Origin: Oscillospiraceae bacterium
Lineage (GTDB): Bacteria; Bacillota; Clostridia; Oscillospirales; Ruminococcaceae
Assembly (NCBI GenBank): GCA_004555865.1
Contig: SFJO01000026.1
Span: forward strand, 1 to 13,905
Length of the DNA: 13,905 nt
Direction of reading: 5' to 3'
Below the pieces are notes generated by a model, which did not search any database, was not told where the DNA came from, and saw nothing but the letters and a program-made list of their open reading frames with translations. The position numbers and the translations under genes were made by a program. Positions 13,116 through 13,905 of the stretch are shown here, piece after piece (within the stretch, counting starts at the first letter, position 1; the number at the start of each line of letters is the position of its first letter).

Positions 13116-13204
13116 GGAGAGATGTCCGAGTGGTTTAAGGAGCCGGTCTTGAAAACCGGTGACCCGGCAACGGGCCGTGGGTTCGAATCCCACTCTCTCC
13201 GCCA
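13116..13204 (+). tRNA. tRNA-Ser (anticodon UGA)
   Basis: The acceptor stem GGAGAGA (13116-13122) pairs with TCTCTCC (13194-13200). The anticodon loop CTTGAAA places TGA at 13150-13152. A long variable arm follows, as in all serine tRNAs, and the T-loop is GTTCGAATC. The discriminator base is G and CCA (13202-13204) is encoded. Confidence 0.97.
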
Positions 13205-13238
13205 TTAAAAGTGAATCATTTCCGAATGACTTTGCTCT

Positions 13239-13329
13239 GGAGAAATACTCAAGAGGTCGAAGAGGCGCCCCTGCTAAGGGCGTAGGTCGGGTAACCGGCG
13301 CGAGGGTTCAAATCCCTCTTTCTCCGCCA
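13239..13329 (+). tRNA. tRNA-Ser (anticodon GCU)
   Basis: GGAGAAA (13239-13245) pairs with TTTCTCC (13319-13325). The anticodon loop CTGCTAA gives GCT at 13273-13275. It has a long variable arm, T-loop GTTCAAATC, discriminator G and encoded CCA (13327-13329). It lies 34 bases after the first tRNA-Ser and is probably processed from the same transcript. Confidence 0.97.
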
Positions 13330-13330
13330 A

Positions 13331-13376
13331 CAAAAACCAGCGTGTCCGCGAGGATATGCTGGTTTTTGCTTTTATT
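13331..13376 (+). terminator. Terminator of the tRNA transcript
   Basis: CAAAAACCAGC (13331-13341) pairs with GCTGGTTTTTG (13358-13368). Six further pairs, including two G-T, close a GCGA tetraloop. CTTTTATTT follows. It begins two bases after the CCA end of the second tRNA. Confidence 0.92.
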
Positions 13377-13390
13377 TCGATAAGCTTTGC

Positions 13391-13421
13391 CCCGCAATTT
13401 CGCCCACAATTGGGTTGCGGG
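13391..13421. other. Hairpin in the gene-free region after the tRNAs
   Basis: CCCGCAA (13391-13397) pairs with TTGCGGG (13415-13421) and CCCA (13403-13406) with TGGG (13411-13414) around a CAAT loop. There is no U-run. It is the first of four hairpins in 220 bases without a gene. Confidence 0.45.
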
Positions 13422-13466
13422 CCGGGTTTCGTCTCTCTCGTATCCGCCGCAAGGCCGCTGCACCGC

Positions 13467-13496
13467 AAAAAGGCCCCGCCTGTTAGCGGGGCCTTT
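13467..13496 (-). terminator. Intrinsic terminator facing the minus strand
   Basis: AAAGGCCCCGC (13469-13479) and GCGGGGCCTTT (13486-13496) form a perfect 11-bp stem. On the minus strand it is followed by five T. It could end the minus-strand gene at 13712-13905 after a long 3' region. Confidence 0.7.
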
Positions 13497-13508
13497 CGTA
13501 AGACAGTG

Positions 13509-13546
13509 AACGGAGCGTATCGGTGCAGATGCGCTCCGTTTCTTTG
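13509..13546 (+). terminator. Second hairpin with short T-run
   Basis: AACGGAGCG (13509-13517) pairs with CGCTCCGTT (13532-13540), with inner ATC/GAT, followed by TCTTTG. It may be a back-up plus-strand terminator or part of a repeat cluster. Confidence 0.5.
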
Positions 13547-13583
13547 TGCTGTTATGACATATGGCACAGCTGCAGGCAGCCCC

Positions 13584-13610
13584 CTTGGCTCTCCTTCCGG
13601 GAGAGCCAAG
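13584..13610. repeat. REP-like palindrome (CTTGGCTCTCC stem)
   Basis: CTTGGCTCTCC (13584-13594) and GGAGAGCCAAG (13600-13610) form a perfect 11-bp stem around a TTCCG loop. GGCTCTCC/GGAGAGCC stems of this kind are, from memory, dispersed many times in Faecalibacterium-type genomes. Only one copy is in this window, so the repeat status is an inference. Confidence 0.45.
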
Positions 13611-13711
13611 TTCCGCGCGTAATTGCACTACACCGAACAGTGTATAAAAGTGCTCCTTTTAGTTCCTGAAGGGATTTTATCAGTTCGCCAAACTGGAATT
13701 TAAAAAAGCTA

Positions 13712-13905
13712 TTACATACTAACTATTTTTCTAACCGTATTCGCTGTTCTTATCGTTAGGTTTGAGCTAATATTTGCACTTGCTGTTTTAGACCACCAGT
13801 TTGTTTTTTGGTAATCTTTACGGCTGAAAGACCAAAATACCGTTTCTTTGTATTTCTCTATCTTTTCTAATCCCTCTTTAGGCTCTCCGATTTCGTTATA
13901 TACAT
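13712..13905 (-). CDS. C-terminal end of an unidentified AT-rich gene (cut by window edge)
   Basis: A frame enters from the right edge and reads 63 residues to a TAA at 13714-13712. The protein text (VYNEIGEPKEGLEKIEKYKE, then TVFWSFSRKDYQKTNWWSK, ending SNLTIRTANTVRKIVSM) is typical of real coding sequence: charged, Lys-rich and with two aromatic clusters. I do not recognise the family. Base composition is clearly AT-rich, with A-ending codons (AAA, ACA, GAA), unlike the GC-rich genes in the rest of the window. This suggests a horizontally acquired or mobile gene. A short AACTG/CAGTT hairpin (13681-13695) follows the stop, and the stronger minus-strand terminator is at 13467-13496. Confidence 0.65.
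   Translation of the reverse strand, partial: VYNEIGEPKEGLEKIEKYKETVFWSFSRKDYQKTNWWSKTASANISSNLTIRTANTVRKIVSM

Noticed and set aside
13274..13609. Minus-strand frame containing an 'EKEGFEPSRR' phrase
   Set aside because: This is the well-known artefact of translating the antisense of a tRNA 3' end; it overlaps tRNA-Ser(GCU) and a terminator.
1..13905. CRISPR array, insertion sequence or integrase
   Set aside because: No regularly spaced repeats, transposase or recombinase motifs were seen anywhere in the window.

Overview
The window looks like chromosome of a high-GC Gram-positive anaerobe of the Clostridia, most likely Oscillospiraceae/Ruminococcaceae (Faecalibacterium- or Gemmiger-like). 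That placement is an inference from AGGAGG-type ribosome sites, sigma-A promoters with 17-bp spacers, a T-box riboswitch and the family content. The genes are GC-rich. The regulatory gaps and the two window ends are AT-rich.

Layout. 1-224 (-): start of an exported protein cut by the window edge. 626-1675 (+): opine/octopine dehydrogenase-family oxidoreductase. A strong bidirectional terminator (1721-1766) separates it from the convergent unit 4657-1797 (-): a sigma-A promoter, a T-box leader with terminator, an uncharacterised 181-residue protein, then a CstA-type transporter. 4777-5685 (-): zinc-dependent phospholipase C-family protein. 5918-6574 (-): zinc-ribbon/membrane/DUF4352-like protein, divergent from a small XRE regulator (6675-6893, +) across a gap holding a perfect 23-bp palindrome. 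8881-6955 (-): two-gene membrane unit, a small multidrug-export-like protein and an Atg22/UMF1-type MFS transporter.

11421-9344 (-): radical SAM putative DNA-repair protein (TIGR03916-like) and its TIGR03915/DUF4130 partner, coupled by a 4-base overlap and followed by a possible gene remnant with an excellent ribosome site. 11654-12262 (-): XRE + S24 self-cleaving repressor. It is divergent from a small two-helix, arginine-tailed membrane protein (12617-12913, +). Both promoters carry the same inverted repeat ACAAC-N5-GTTGT, so the repressor probably controls itself and the membrane protein. With the repair pair downstream, this is the best candidate in the window for an undescribed damage- or stress-response module.

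13049-13376 (+): one promoter, tRNA-Ser(UGA), tRNA-Ser(GCU) and a terminator. It is followed by a cluster of gene-free hairpins and then the C-terminal end of an AT-rich, unidentified minus-strand gene (13712-13905) that looks foreign next to its neighbours.
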